Source: JAABRU01 sp041390465 (GTDB lineage Bacteria; Desulfobacterota; Desulfobacteria; Desulfobacterales; Desulfococcaceae). From it: a stretch of 64,000 nucleotides of DNA. Positions 44,188 to 52,339 of the stretch are shown here, in pieces. A program made the position numbers and the translations under genes. The stretch spans positions 38,082-102,081 of the forward strand of contig JAWKPW010000005.1 of assembly GCA_041390465.1 (NCBI GenBank). The letters are read 5' to 3'. Position 1 is the stretch's first letter. The number at the start of each line of letters is the position of its first letter. Under the pieces are notes generated by a model, which saw nothing but the letters and a program-made list of their open reading frames with translations, had not been told where the DNA came from and ran no database searches.

Positions 44188-46002
44188 GTGAACCAACGGC
44201 AACTGATGCTGGGCAATGAAGCCATTGCCCGCGGACTTGCGGAGAACGGATGCGCAGTCGCGACTTCCTATCCAGGCACTCCGGCTTCGGAAATTCTTTC
44301 TTCCGTGGCTGCCCTGCAGAAAGAGCACAATATGCCCATGCATGTGCAGTGGGCGGTGAATGAAAAAATCGCGTTTGAAATTGCTTACGCGGCAGCCATT
44401 TCCGGACTGCGGGCCTGTGTGAGCATGAAGCAGGTGGGCCTGAATGTGGCCTCAGATCCGCTCATGAGCGCGGCCTATATGGGAACAAAGGGCGGTTTTA
44501 TTGTCATCAGCGCAGATGATCCGGGCCCCCATTCCTCCCAGACCGAGCAGGACAGCCGCATGATGGCCATGACTGCCAAGATTCCGGTGCTGGACCCGGA
44601 CTCACCGCAGCAGGCAAAGGAAATGATCGGAATTGCCTGTGCGTTGTCCGAAACCTTTGAAATTCCGGTGATGCTCCGTCCCACCACACGGGTCTGCCAC
44701 AGTCGTCAGGATATTGAAACATGCCAAATCCGGCCAAATGACAGAAAAGCGGATTTTCAAAAAAATCCGGCCCGATGGGCGGCCACGCCAAAATTCCGTT
44801 ATCAACTGCACAGTGAACTGGATGAGAAACTGGCCGCGATTGCCGGATATGAAAAAACAGCCCCCTTTCGAGTAAATCCCGAGGCAGATGCGGATCGGGC
44901 CATTGTGGTTTCCGGTGTGGCAGCCGCCCATGCAAGGGAAATTCTGAAAGATATGAATCTGATGTGGAATCATATTCCTCTGTATCAGGTGATTCAGCCC
45001 TTTCCCCTGCACGCGGGGTTTGTCACGCATCTGCTCAATACCTACCGGGAGATTCTGGTGATTGAGGAAACCATGCCGGTGATCGAAATGCAGATTGCTG
45101 ACCGTTCCAAAGTGCGGGGCAGAATGTCCGGAGCGGTTCCCGGTGTCGGGGAACTGAGTCCGGAAATCATTGAGGATATGATCCGCACTTTTACCGGACT
45201 TCCCTCTGTGCTTTCCGAGCCTCCAGCGGTTGGCGGCAGGCGTCCAACGCTGTGCGCGGGATGTCCGCACCGTGCTTCGTTTTTTGCCATAAAAAAAGCT
45301 GCTCCCAAAGGCATATACACCAGTGACATCGGCTGTTACACGCTGGGACTGAATCTGGGGGCTGTGGATACCGTGCTGTGCATGGGCGCGGCCATCAGCC
45401 AGGCTGCCGGGTTTTATCACGCATACAAAAATGAGGAAAAAAAGCCTGACATTGTGGCAACCATGGGGGATTCCACCTTTTTTCATGCAGGAATCCCGGC
45501 ACTTGTTGATGCGGTTGTGCAGAAGGTGCGTTTTGTGCTGGTGATTCTGGACAACCGCACAACAGCCATGACAGGCGGTCAGCCAACGCCTGCCACAGGA
45601 TGCGGAGCCCTTGGCGAAGAACTGAACACCGTGGATATGGAAGCTCTGGTAAAAGGATGCGGCATTTCCTTCTGCAAAACCGGCAATCCATATCAGTTCA
45701 CTGAATTTGCCGCGCTGATGAAAGAAGCTGTGAAATACGCACGGGAAACCGGGCCTGCTGTGGTGATTTCCCGTTATCCCTGTCTGCTGGATCGGAGCCG
45801 GAAAGCGGAGCAGGCAAAGAAAATTCAGGTCATGATCAATGAAAACTGTGATGGGTGCGGATACTGCATCCAGCACTTTGAATGCCCCGCGCTGGTTCCG
45901 GTTGAAAAAGAGGAGCGAACCCGCATTGATTCCATGCTCTGCACCGGATGCGGGGTCTGCATCCACGTCTGTCCCAAACATGCCATTGAGGAGAAAAACT
46001 GA
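44188..46002 (+). CDS. iorA: indolepyruvate:ferredoxin oxidoreductase, alpha subunit
   Basis: 604 residues. Oxidatively decarboxylates indolepyruvate and other aryl pyruvates to aryl-acetyl-CoA, reducing ferredoxin, in anaerobic aromatic amino acid breakdown. GTG 44188 follows GAGGAGGAACAG. The N-terminal pyrimidine-binding half begins LMLGNEAIARGLAENGCAVA with YPGTPASEI; the thiamine-diphosphate site is GDSTFFHAGIPALVDAV with DNRTTAMTGGQPTP; and two 4Fe-4S clusters at the end have CDGCGYC...C and CTGCGVCIHVC. Residues about 188-195 (RKADFQKNP) are encoded by a palindrome like those scattered between genes. iorB follows directly. Confidence 0.94.
   Translation: MNQRQLMLGNEAIARGLAENGCAVATSYPGTPASEILSSVAALQKEHNMPMHVQWAVNEKIAFEIAYAAAISGLRACVSMKQVGLNVASDPLMSAAYMGTKGGFIVISADDPGPHSSQTEQDSRMMAMTAKIPVLDPDSPQQAKEMIGIACALSETFEIPVMLRPTTRVCHSRQDIETCQIRPNDRKADFQKNPARWAATPKFRYQLHSELDEKLAAIAGYEKTAPFRVNPEADADRAIVVSGVAAAHAREILKDMNLMWNHIPLYQVIQPFPLHAGFVTHLLNTYREILVIEETMPVIEMQIADRSKVRGRMSGAVPGVGELSPEIIEDMIRTFTGLPSVLSEPPAVGGRRPTLCAGCPHRASFFAIKKAAPKGIYTSDIGCYTLGLNLGAVDTVLCMGAAISQAAGFYHAYKNEEKKPDIVATMGDSTFFHAGIPALVDAVVQKVRFVLVILDNRTTAMTGGQPTPATGCGALGEELNTVDMEALVKGCGISFCKTGNPYQFTEFAALMKEAVKYARETGPAVVISRYPCLLDRSRKAEQAKKIQVMINENCDGCGYCIQHFECPALVPVEKEERTRIDSMLCTGCGVCIHVCPKHAIEEKN
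44749..44771. repeat. palindrome inside iorA resembling the dispersed hairpin
   Basis: GCGGATTTTCAAA / AAAATCCGGC inside the linker between the two halves of iorA. It has the same CCGGATTTT core as the intergenic hairpins but is diverged. It keeps the frame open. Confidence 0.45.
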
Positions 46003-46003
46003 T

Positions 46004-46525
46004 ATGAACCAGCCTGTGAATCAGCAGATTGTCATCAGCGGTGTGGGCGGCCAGGGCGTGCTGTTCATCACCCGGATTCTGGCCGAAGCCGCGATCCGCA
46101 AAAATCTGAAGGTCTTCACCTCCGAAACCCACGGCATGGCCCAGCGGGGCGGAACTGTGCTGTCCCATCTCAAAGTGGGGGAGTTTGACTCTCCGCTTAT
46201 CCGCATGGGGCAGGCAGACGGTCTTCTGGCACTAAAGGCGGAAAATGTGAGGCAGCACAGTTATTTTTTAAAGTCCAAAGCATGGACTGTTGCAAACCGG
46301 ACAGCCCGAGAGTCAGCGGAAAACCTGTTTTCCGTGGATGCGGATGGTCTGGCAGAAAAAAGCGGAAATCCCAAATCTGCAAATCTGATCCTGCTGGGGT
46401 TTGCTTTGAAGAAAATCCCGAATCTGTTCTGCACCTTTGACGATGTAAAAGATGTGATTGCGGAAAAATTTCAGGGGAACGGAAAAATGCTGGAGATTAT
46501 GCAGTTGTCAGTGAACAGGGATTAG
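46004..46525 (+). CDS. iorB: indolepyruvate:ferredoxin oxidoreductase, beta subunit
   Basis: 173 residues, gamma-type 2-oxoacid:acceptor oxidoreductase domain. ISGVGGQGVLFITRILAEAA is the cofactor-binding loop, followed by TSETHGMAQRGGTVLSHLK, the hallmark of the IorB/PorG family. Subunits alpha and beta form the active enzyme. ATG at 46004 overlaps or abuts the iorA stop (AACTGATATG), so translation is coupled. GAGGAGAAAAA lies in the iorA end as a ribosome binding site. Confidence 0.93.
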   Translation: MNQPVNQQIVISGVGGQGVLFITRILAEAAIRKNLKVFTSETHGMAQRGGTVLSHLKVGEFDSPLIRMGQADGLLALKAENVRQHSYFLKSKAWTVANRTARESAENLFSVDADGLAEKSGNPKSANLILLGFALKKIPNLFCTFDDVKDVIAEKFQGNGKMLEIMQLSVNRD

Positions 46526-46596
46526 GGGACAGGGATTGAAAACAGTGTTTGTTTGTCAGTAAATCAATCATATTTCACTGCAAGGAGAAAGAAAAC

Positions 46597-47625
46597 ATGA
46601 AGACAGGTGTTTTGGGAAGGATTTTTGCTGTATGTTCCTTATCCGCACTGCTGATGATCGCGGTTGTTCCGTGTGCCTCATCAGCCGGGCCGGTGCAACT
46701 GAGTTATGCCAATTTCCCTCCGGCTCCCACGTTTCCCTGCGTGCAGATGGAACGCTGGAAGAGCGAAGTGGAGAAACGCACAGACGGCAGGGTTGCCATC
46801 AACACCTTTCCGGGCGGAACCCTGCTGGATGCCAAAGATATGATGGACGGCGTGATTTCCGGTCAGGCAGATATTGGCTGTCTGTGCATGTCCTATCAGC
46901 CCGGACGATTTTTAATTACCAATGCCACAAGTCTGCCTTTGGGAATTCCCAGTGCCAAAGTCGGGAGTCTGGTTCTGTGGGATTTTTACAGCAAATATCT
47001 GCCCGAATCTTTCAAAAAAGTCAAGGTGCTGACCATGTTCACCACAGCGCCCGCAAATATCATGTCCAAGAAACCGGTCAAAACCCTTGCTGAGATCAAA
47101 GGCCTGGATATACGGGCATCGGGAGGAGCGGCGGAGATACTCAAAGCCTGGGGGGCAAATCAGGTGGGAATGCCCATGTCGGAAACACCGGATGCTTTGC
47201 AGAAAGGCATTGTGCAGGGGCTGTTTTCCTCTCTGGAAGTGATGAAAGATCTGAAATTTGCGGAAATCTGCAAATATGTCACCCTGACAGATACTGTGAT
47301 CTATCCCTTTGCTGTGGTCATGAACATGGACAAATGGAATGCCCTGCCGGATGATGTGAAAAAGGTGATGGACGAGCTTGCTCCTGAACAGGCTCTCTGG
47401 ACCGGTGAATATATGGATACGCATGTGCTGGAATCCATGACATGGTCAAAACAGAACCACAATGTGGAGATTATCAGCCTTTCCAAAGAGGAAAAAGCCG
47501 CGTGGGATGCTGTTCTGCAGCCCATGACCGAAAAATGGATTCAGGATGCAAAGGCCCAGGGATTTCCCGCGGAGGCCATTGTGGCGGATATCAAAGCCCT
47601 TACAGCGAAACATTCCGCCAAATAA
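46597..47625 (+). CDS. TRAP transporter solute-binding protein (DctP family)
   Basis: 342 residues from ATG 46597, preceded by CAAGGAGAAAGAAAAC; upstream codons in the frame are not supported. Signal peptide at 1-30 (ending PCASSAGP). The TRAP fold features FPPAPTFPCVQMERWKSEVE, RVAINTFPGGTLLDAKDMMD, the selectivity Arg region LAEIKGLDIRASGG and MPMSETPDALQKGIVQGLFS. It delivers an organic acid to the DctQM permease encoded downstream. It is separated from that by a terminator and a nuclease gene, which suggests that the binding protein is expressed separately and at higher level. Confidence 0.9.
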   Translation: MKTGVLGRIFAVCSLSALLMIAVVPCASSAGPVQLSYANFPPAPTFPCVQMERWKSEVEKRTDGRVAINTFPGGTLLDAKDMMDGVISGQADIGCLCMSYQPGRFLITNATSLPLGIPSAKVGSLVLWDFYSKYLPESFKKVKVLTMFTTAPANIMSKKPVKTLAEIKGLDIRASGGAAEILKAWGANQVGMPMSETPDALQKGIVQGLFSSLEVMKDLKFAEICKYVTLTDTVIYPFAVVMNMDKWNALPDDVKKVMDELAPEQALWTGEYMDTHVLESMTWSKQNHNVEIISLSKEEKAAWDAVLQPMTEKWIQDAKAQGFPAEAIVADIKALTAKHSAK

Positions 47626-47658
47626 TCCGCAGATTTCCTGTTTAACTGTCTGTCTTTT

Positions 47659-47697
47659 CAAAAACCTGATGGGTTGGAAAGCCATCAGGTTTTTTTC
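47659..47697 (+). terminator. rho-independent terminator after the DctP gene
   Basis: AAAAACCTGATGG / CCATCAGGTTTTTTT with a nine-base loop and a run of seven T, the best terminator in the window. It isolates the binding protein from dctQ and dctM. Confidence 0.85.
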
Positions 47698-47758
47698 AGA
47701 CAGATAATTTTTGTATGAAATTTGATGTTGCTTATCTGTTTTCAGAGGTATTATATTA

Positions 47759-48649
47759 ATGACAAAACTTCTGTCGGTGAAAAATGATCTGGTGTTCAAG
47801 ATGCTGTTCACCCGGAATCCGGATGTTTTGACCGATCTCATCAACTGTGTGCTGAATCTTTCCGGACCGGACAGGATTGTTTCGGTGAAAATACTCAATC
47901 CCCTGGTTCTGCCCGAGGAAATCACAAAGAAATTTATTGTGCTTGACATCCGGGCATCGGACAGCTCCGGAAGGGAGCATGACATAGAGATGCAGGTGCG
48001 GAAATACGATTCCTATCCGCAGAGGAGCCTGTATTATCTTTGCAGAATGTATTCGGATCAGTTGAAGACCGGCGAGGATTATTCGGCACTCAGGCCGGTG
48101 GTGGGCATTCATTTTCTGGATTACCGGCAGTTTGAGGAAGAGACCGGATTTCATTATGCGTTCAGACTCCGGGACACACGTTATCCGGAACTGGTTCTCA
48201 CAGAGGATCTTTCCCTTCATATTTTTGAATTTCCGGGAATTGAGAAATTCATGAAAGAGCGGAAGAACGAACCACTTTTTGAATGGCTCCGTTTTCTGAG
48301 TCATGGGCATGAGGAAGGAGGCAGAGACATGAGAGAATATGCAAATCCTGTGATTCACACGGCATTTGACGCTCTGGAAAATCTCAGTGCGGATGCCGTC
48401 ACACGCCAGTTTGCCGAAATGCGGGAAAAAGCACTCAAAGATGAAACGACTCTCCTCAATGAGTACCTGAGAAAAGGAGAGAGAATCGGGTTCGGAAAGG
48501 GAATTGAAAAGGGAATTGAAAAGGAAAAGAAGGAGATGGTGAAAATTCTGCTGGCAATGGGTGAACTGACTGTGGAAAAAATCGCCAAAATTGTGAGGCT
48601 GAGTGTCGAGGAAATCCGTAAAATGGAAAAGGAGATGACGCAGCCATGA
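47759..48649 (+). CDS. Rpn/PD-(D/E)XK nuclease-family transposase-like protein
   Basis: 296 residues. N-terminus LLSVKNDLVFKMLFTRNPDV is the family's DxxFKxLF opening. The nuclease core is VLDIRASDSSGREHDIEMQV, with Asp, Glu and Gln of the PD-(D/E)XK site. SYPQRSLYYLCRMYSDQL and GEDYSALRPVVGIHFLDY are further Rpn (PDDEXK_2, TIGR01784) signatures. The C-terminal 90 residues are a helical tail with GIEKGIEKEKKEM repeats. Rpn proteins are DNA endonucleases thought to promote recombination. It sits between dctP and dctQ, and the next 330 bases partly duplicate its 3' end, so the element has been active or subject to gene conversion here. Confidence 0.88.
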   Translation: MTKLLSVKNDLVFKMLFTRNPDVLTDLINCVLNLSGPDRIVSVKILNPLVLPEEITKKFIVLDIRASDSSGREHDIEMQVRKYDSYPQRSLYYLCRMYSDQLKTGEDYSALRPVVGIHFLDYRQFEEETGFHYAFRLRDTRYPELVLTEDLSLHIFEFPGIEKFMKERKNEPLFEWLRFLSHGHEEGGRDMREYANPVIHTAFDALENLSADAVTRQFAEMREKALKDETTLLNEYLRKGERIGFGKGIEKGIEKEKKEMVKILLAMGELTVEKIAKIVRLSVEEIRKMEKEMTQP

Positions 48650-49017
48650 TTCCGGCTGTACCTTTCTGAGTCCTGTCTATGAGGAAGGCGGCAAATCCAT
48701 GAGAGAATATGCAAATCCTGTGATTCACACGGCATTTGACGCTCTGGAAAATCTCAGTGCGGATGCCGTCACACGCCAGTTTGCCGAAATGCGGGAAAAA
48801 GCACTCAAAGATGAAACGACTCTCCTCAATGAGTGCCTGAGAAAAGGGGAGAGAATCGGGTTCGGAAAAGGAATTGAAAAGGGAATTGAGAAAGAAAAGA
48901 AGGAGATGGTGAAAATTCTGCTGGCAGTGAGAACTGACTGTGGCAAAAATTGCTCAGGCTGCCCGTATCAGTGTGGATGAAGTGCAAAAAATCACAAAGG
49001 AGATGATTCAGGGATAA
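48650..49017 (+). pseudogene. partial Rpn-family copy
   Basis: FLSPVYEEGGKSMREYANPV starts it. Bases 48697-48929 match 48329-48561 with only about six differences, but the sequences before (SPVYEEGGKS against SHGHEEGGRD) and after (ISVDEVQKITKEM against LSVEEIRKMEKEM) are clearly diverged. A frameshift at 48925 (AGTGAGAAC) breaks the end. This looks like an older tandem paralogue whose middle was overwritten by the intact gene. Confidence 0.75.
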
Positions 49018-49023
49018 AGAGGA

Positions 49024-49503
49024 ATGATGAATACTGTCAACAATATTTTTTACAAACTTACCCTGCACGCAAACCGGGTGCTGATTTTTATTGCGGGAAT
49101 ATTTCTGGTGGCCATGATCGTGCTGACCTGTGCCAATATTTTTCTTCGGGCAGTTTGGATACCGGTGCAGGGAACCTTTGAACTCATGGGTTTTTTCGGT
49201 GCGGTTGTCACATCCTTTGCACTGGGCTATACCCAGTTGAACCGGGGGCATATCGCGGTGGATATTCTTTTCCGCAAATTTCCGTCCAAAATTGCAAAAC
49301 TGCTTACCGCTGTCAATGACATCACGTGCATGGCTTTTTTCGCCCTGATTTCTTGGCAACTGGCTGAAAAAGGCAATATTCTTCTCAAAAGCGGGGAACT
49401 GACTGAAACCCTGCGCATTGTCTATTATCCCTTCACCTATGGAACCGCAGTGGGCTGCGCGTTTCTCACCTTTGTCTTTCTTGCTGATCTGATTCAGACC
49501 TGA
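49024..49503 (+). CDS. TRAP transporter small permease (DctQ family)
   Basis: 159 residues and four hydrophobic helices at about 17-40, 50-70, 95-115 and 132-155. ANIFLRAVWIPVQGTFELMG and GYTQLNRGHIAVDILFRKF are DctQ signatures. DctQ forms the membrane complex with DctM. GGAATG(ATG) lies at the start, with AAAGAGG just before. dctM begins 20 to 25 bases after its stop. Confidence 0.88.
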   Translation: MMNTVNNIFYKLTLHANRVLIFIAGIFLVAMIVLTCANIFLRAVWIPVQGTFELMGFFGAVVTSFALGYTQLNRGHIAVDILFRKFPSKIAKLLTAVNDITCMAFFALISWQLAEKGNILLKSGELTETLRIVYYPFTYGTAVGCAFLTFVFLADLIQT

Positions 49504-49525
49504 CGCCAAAAAAGGAAAAAAAATC

Positions 49526-50829
49526 GTGAGTCTTGCGCTTGTGGGTATTGCGGGCATTGCCATCTGGCAGGGTGCTTTTTCTTTCTGGGAATGCCGGTGG
49601 GATTCGCGATGGGCATTGTGGGATTCTGCAGGGTTCAGTTATGTCATTCCCCTCACCAGGCGGGCTGGGGATGATTGGCGGCGTAATTTGGGACCCACCT
49701 TTTCCAAGTGCGGACTGACGGTTATCCCTGTTCATCTTCATGGGACAGGTGCATTCTATTCAGGCGTGAATGAAAAACTCTATCATGCGGCTGGCACTGG
49801 GTGGGACGCATTCGCGGGGGAATTGCCATGGCCACAGTCATGGCCTGTTCCGCTTTTTCTGCCATCTGCGGATCCAATGCTGCCACAGCAGCGACCATGA
49901 GCACGGTGGCTCTTCCGGAGATGAAAAAATACAATTATCACCCCAGGCTCAGCACTGGCGCTGTTGCCTGCGGTTCCACACTGGGGGTTGTGATTCCGCC
50001 CAGCGTGGTGCTGATTGTCATCGGTCTTTCCACCGGCCAGTCCATTGCCAAACTTTTTTACGGCGGGGTTGGAGCCGGAGTTCTTCTTTCCCTTCTTCTG
50101 ATGCTCACGGTGTATGCCATATGCCGGGTGCATCCGGACTGGGGGCCCACAGGCCCGGCCAGCGGGTGGAAGAAGAAATTTCGCTCTCTGTCCGGCGCGG
50201 TGGAAATGCTGCTTCTTTTTCTGCTGGTCATGACAGGGCTGTATTCCGGTTTTTTCACACCTGCGGAGGCAGGCGCTGCGGGTTCTTTTCTGGCTGTGAT
50301 TCTCAGTCTGCTGCAGAAACGGCTGAGCTGGAAGAATTTTGCGGCCTCCGTCAATGACACGCTGCGCATTTCCTGCATGGTCATCACCATTGTGGCCGGT
50401 GCTGTGATTTTCGGAAAATTCCTGACCGTAACCCGCATTCCCTATGACATTGCAGAATGGGTGGTGAGACTTCCGGTTCACAAAACCGTCATTATGATGA
50501 TCATTTTTGGCATTTATGTCATTGGCGGCGCGGTTATGGATGCCCTTGCCCTGCTGCTGATTACCATTCCCATCTTCTTTCCCGTGGCGGAGCAGTTGGG
50601 CTATGATCCCCTCTGGTTCGGCATAACCATAACGGTTATCACCACCCTGGGCGCTGTAACGCCGCCGGTGGGCGCAACAACCTATGTGGTGGGCGGAATG
50701 GCCCGCGACATTCCTCTGGAAGAGGTGTTCAAAGGCGTGGCATGGTTTCTGCCTGCCTATATCCTCTGCATTATTTTTCTGATGCTTTTTCCGGAAATTG
50801 CAACCTGGCTTCCGAATCTGATTCACTGA
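49526..50829 (+). pseudogene. TRAP transporter large permease (DctM family), frameshifted near the start
   Basis: From 49801 a single frame encodes 340 residues of DctM: GGIAMATVMACSAFSAICGS, GSTLGVVIPPSVVLIVIGL, a TLGAVTPPVGATTYVVGGMA motif and about ten membrane helices, to a normal C-terminus. The first 90 codons are broken by at least four indels between about 49570 and 49805; LGMPVGFAMGIVGF, GLGMIGGVIWD and GVNEKLYHAAG can be read in different frames. Either the 5' end has decayed, and the transporter is dead, or the stretch is poorly sequenced. The import driving force would be the sodium or proton gradient. Confidence 0.88.
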
Positions 50830-50982
50830 GGCAGTCAGGCAGGGAGTCAAAAACGGAAGTTTGTCACACTTTTCAGCATGTCCGGGAAAACTGTCTGGTA
50901 CTCTGTCCGCCTTGAATCTGTGAACCGAACAAACCGGATTTTTTGGAAAAATCCGGTTTGTTCAGTATACTTCAACGCATAA

Positions 50983-51114
50983 TACCGATTCTCCATTGAA
51001 AAGATACTTATAAGCAGGCAGAAAAGAGGTTTCCATGTGTTCAAAAAACCGGATTTTTCGGAAAAATCCGGTTTTTCTGAAAAACTTATGTTTCAGAACA
51101 ATGGCGAATTGGTA
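50983..51114. mobile_element. family-1 palindromic element, tandem copy 1
   Basis: TACCGATTCTCCATTGAAAA to AACAATGGCGAATTGGTA, 132 bases. It is nearly identical to the next copy. Confidence 0.85.
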
Positions 51115-51117
51115 TAA

Positions 51118-51249
51118 TACCAATTCCCCATTGAAAAGATACTTGCAAGCAGGAAAAAAAGAGGTTTTCATGTGTTCAAAAAACCGGATTTTTCGGAAAA
51201 ATCCGGTTTTTCTGAAAAACTTATGTTTCAGAACAATGGCGAATTGGTA
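51118..51249. mobile_element. family-1 palindromic element, tandem copy 2
   Basis: TACCAATTCCCCATTGAAAA to AACAATGGCGAATTGGTA, also 132 bases and three bases after copy 1. Identical length and hairpin (AAACCGGATTTTTCGG) show a recent tandem duplication or insertion next to a copy. Confidence 0.85.
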
Positions 51250-51281
51250 TAACATCAAAATTGACAACGCAACGGAATCCC

Positions 51282-51935
51282 TCACGGATTTTCCTGGCAG
51301 CCCGCCCTTTCCGGTTCCGGCATGTGGATTTCCAGCCATGTCATGATTTTGTCAAACTCGTTTTGCATTTCCTGCAAAGCCTTTCCCCGGTGACTGACCT
51401 GATTTTTCTCTTCCGCTGTCATCTGGGCAAAGGTTTTGTTCAGGGGCGGATAGAAAAAGATGGGATCATAACCGAACCCGCTTTCTCCGGCCGGGTCCAG
51501 AGCAAGGATTCCCTCGCACCGTCCTTCATAGGTCAGAGCCGGGCCTGTGGGAACAGCAAGGGAAATCACGCATTCAAAAGCAGCTTTCCGGTTTTCTTTG
51601 CCTTCCATTTCTTTGAGCAGTTTTTCGTATCTGTCCCGGTCACTTAAGCCCTCTCCGCCGTAACGGGCCGAATGCACTCCGGGTCTGCCCCCCAGAGCCT
51701 CCACTGTCAGGCCCGAATCATCGGCCAGAGCCGGAAATCCCAGAACTCTGGCCGTGAAAGAGGCTTTTTTGTAGGCATTGTCATCAAAGGTCTGACCATC
51801 CTCCTCCACGTCCGGAATGGGGCCGAAGTCATCCAGATTTTTGATTTCAATGGGGAAATCTTTGAGAAGATTCCGGATTTCCGCAGTTTTTCCTTTGTTC
51901 CTTGTCGCGATGACCAGTATTTTCGGTATCTGCAT
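51282..51935 (-). CDS. rdgB: dITP/XTP pyrophosphatase (Ham1/RdgB)
   Basis: 217 residues. Hydrolyses non-canonical purine triphosphates to monophosphates so they do not enter DNA or RNA. VIATRNKGKTAEIRNLL is the substrate-loop motif; EEDGQTFDDNAYKKA, ALADDSGLTVEALGGRPGVH and GYDPIFFYP are further Ham1 signatures, and VSHRGKAL closes the site. The start at 51935 follows TGAGGAAAAT; the frame extends to 52067, but without support. The C-terminal 20 residues (PEPERAGCQENP) overrun the family's usual end. Confidence 0.93.
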   Translation of the reverse strand: MQIPKILVIATRNKGKTAEIRNLLKDFPIEIKNLDDFGPIPDVEEDGQTFDDNAYKKASFTARVLGFPALADDSGLTVEALGGRPGVHSARYGGEGLSDRDRYEKLLKEMEGKENRKAAFECVISLAVPTGPALTYEGRCEGILALDPAGESGFGYDPIFFYPPLNKTFAQMTAEEKNQVSHRGKALQEMQNEFDKIMTWLEIHMPEPERAGCQENP

Positions 51936-52339
51936 ATTTTCCTCATAATGATTATAGTGTAACTCTCGCGGGTGATATACTGTCCACAGGTATAACCCGC
52001 TCTTTCCGGGCGACTGGGCCTCCGCGGCTGTCCGGCACACAGACTGGGCAGTCGGAAGATTTGACAACTTTTTAACCTTGTCAAATATTTCACAGTGTTC
52101 CGGCAGTCTCCTGCAAAAAAACGCAGATTATGACGGTGGCGGGTTATAAACCGGCAAACACTCTTTTTACATTTTTTTGGGGTTCCTGTAAAGAATTAAG
52201 AGAGAAAGTCTGTTTATCTGACAAATCTTTTGACAAAATCAGATTCATCTTTTACAAATATCTTTACACAGGCAAATGCCGGGAAAACCGGGCAGGTTTG
52301 ATCTCTGCCCCAAATGAAAAACAGAGAAAGGAGAAGGAA
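51936..52339. other. intergenic between divergent genes
   Basis: Must contain the promoters of rdgB and the peptide-binding protein. The only structure seen is the GATTTGACAACTTTTTAA palindrome (52058-52086), a diverged fourth copy. The open frame upstream of 52340 (from 52130) has no ribosome binding site and is not considered coding. Confidence 0.55.
52058..52086. repeat. GATTTGACAACTT palindrome, diverged copy
   Basis: Arms GATTTGACAA and TTGTCAAAT are kept; the centre (CTTTTTAACC) is changed. Confidence 0.6.

Larger units (their letters stand above)
50830..51281. other. intergenic, family-1 elements
   Basis: Three CCGGATTTTT hairpins in 300 bases: a solitary one (50934-50962) and the two tandem elements listed separately. 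The space separates dctM and the convergent rdgB gene and should terminate both. Confidence 0.7.

Noticed and set aside
44602..45981. 459-codon minus-strand frame opposite iorA
   Set aside because: Shadow of iorA, which has all expected motifs.
51035..51346. Open frame of 103 codons (MCSKNRIFRKNPVF...) across the tandem elements
   Set aside because: It is created by two identical non-coding hairpin elements in tandem and has no ribosome binding site; similar short frames appear at every copy.
52130..52339. N-terminal extension of the peptide-binding protein
   Set aside because: It would put 70 charged residues before a clear signal peptide; a strong ribosome binding site supports 52340.
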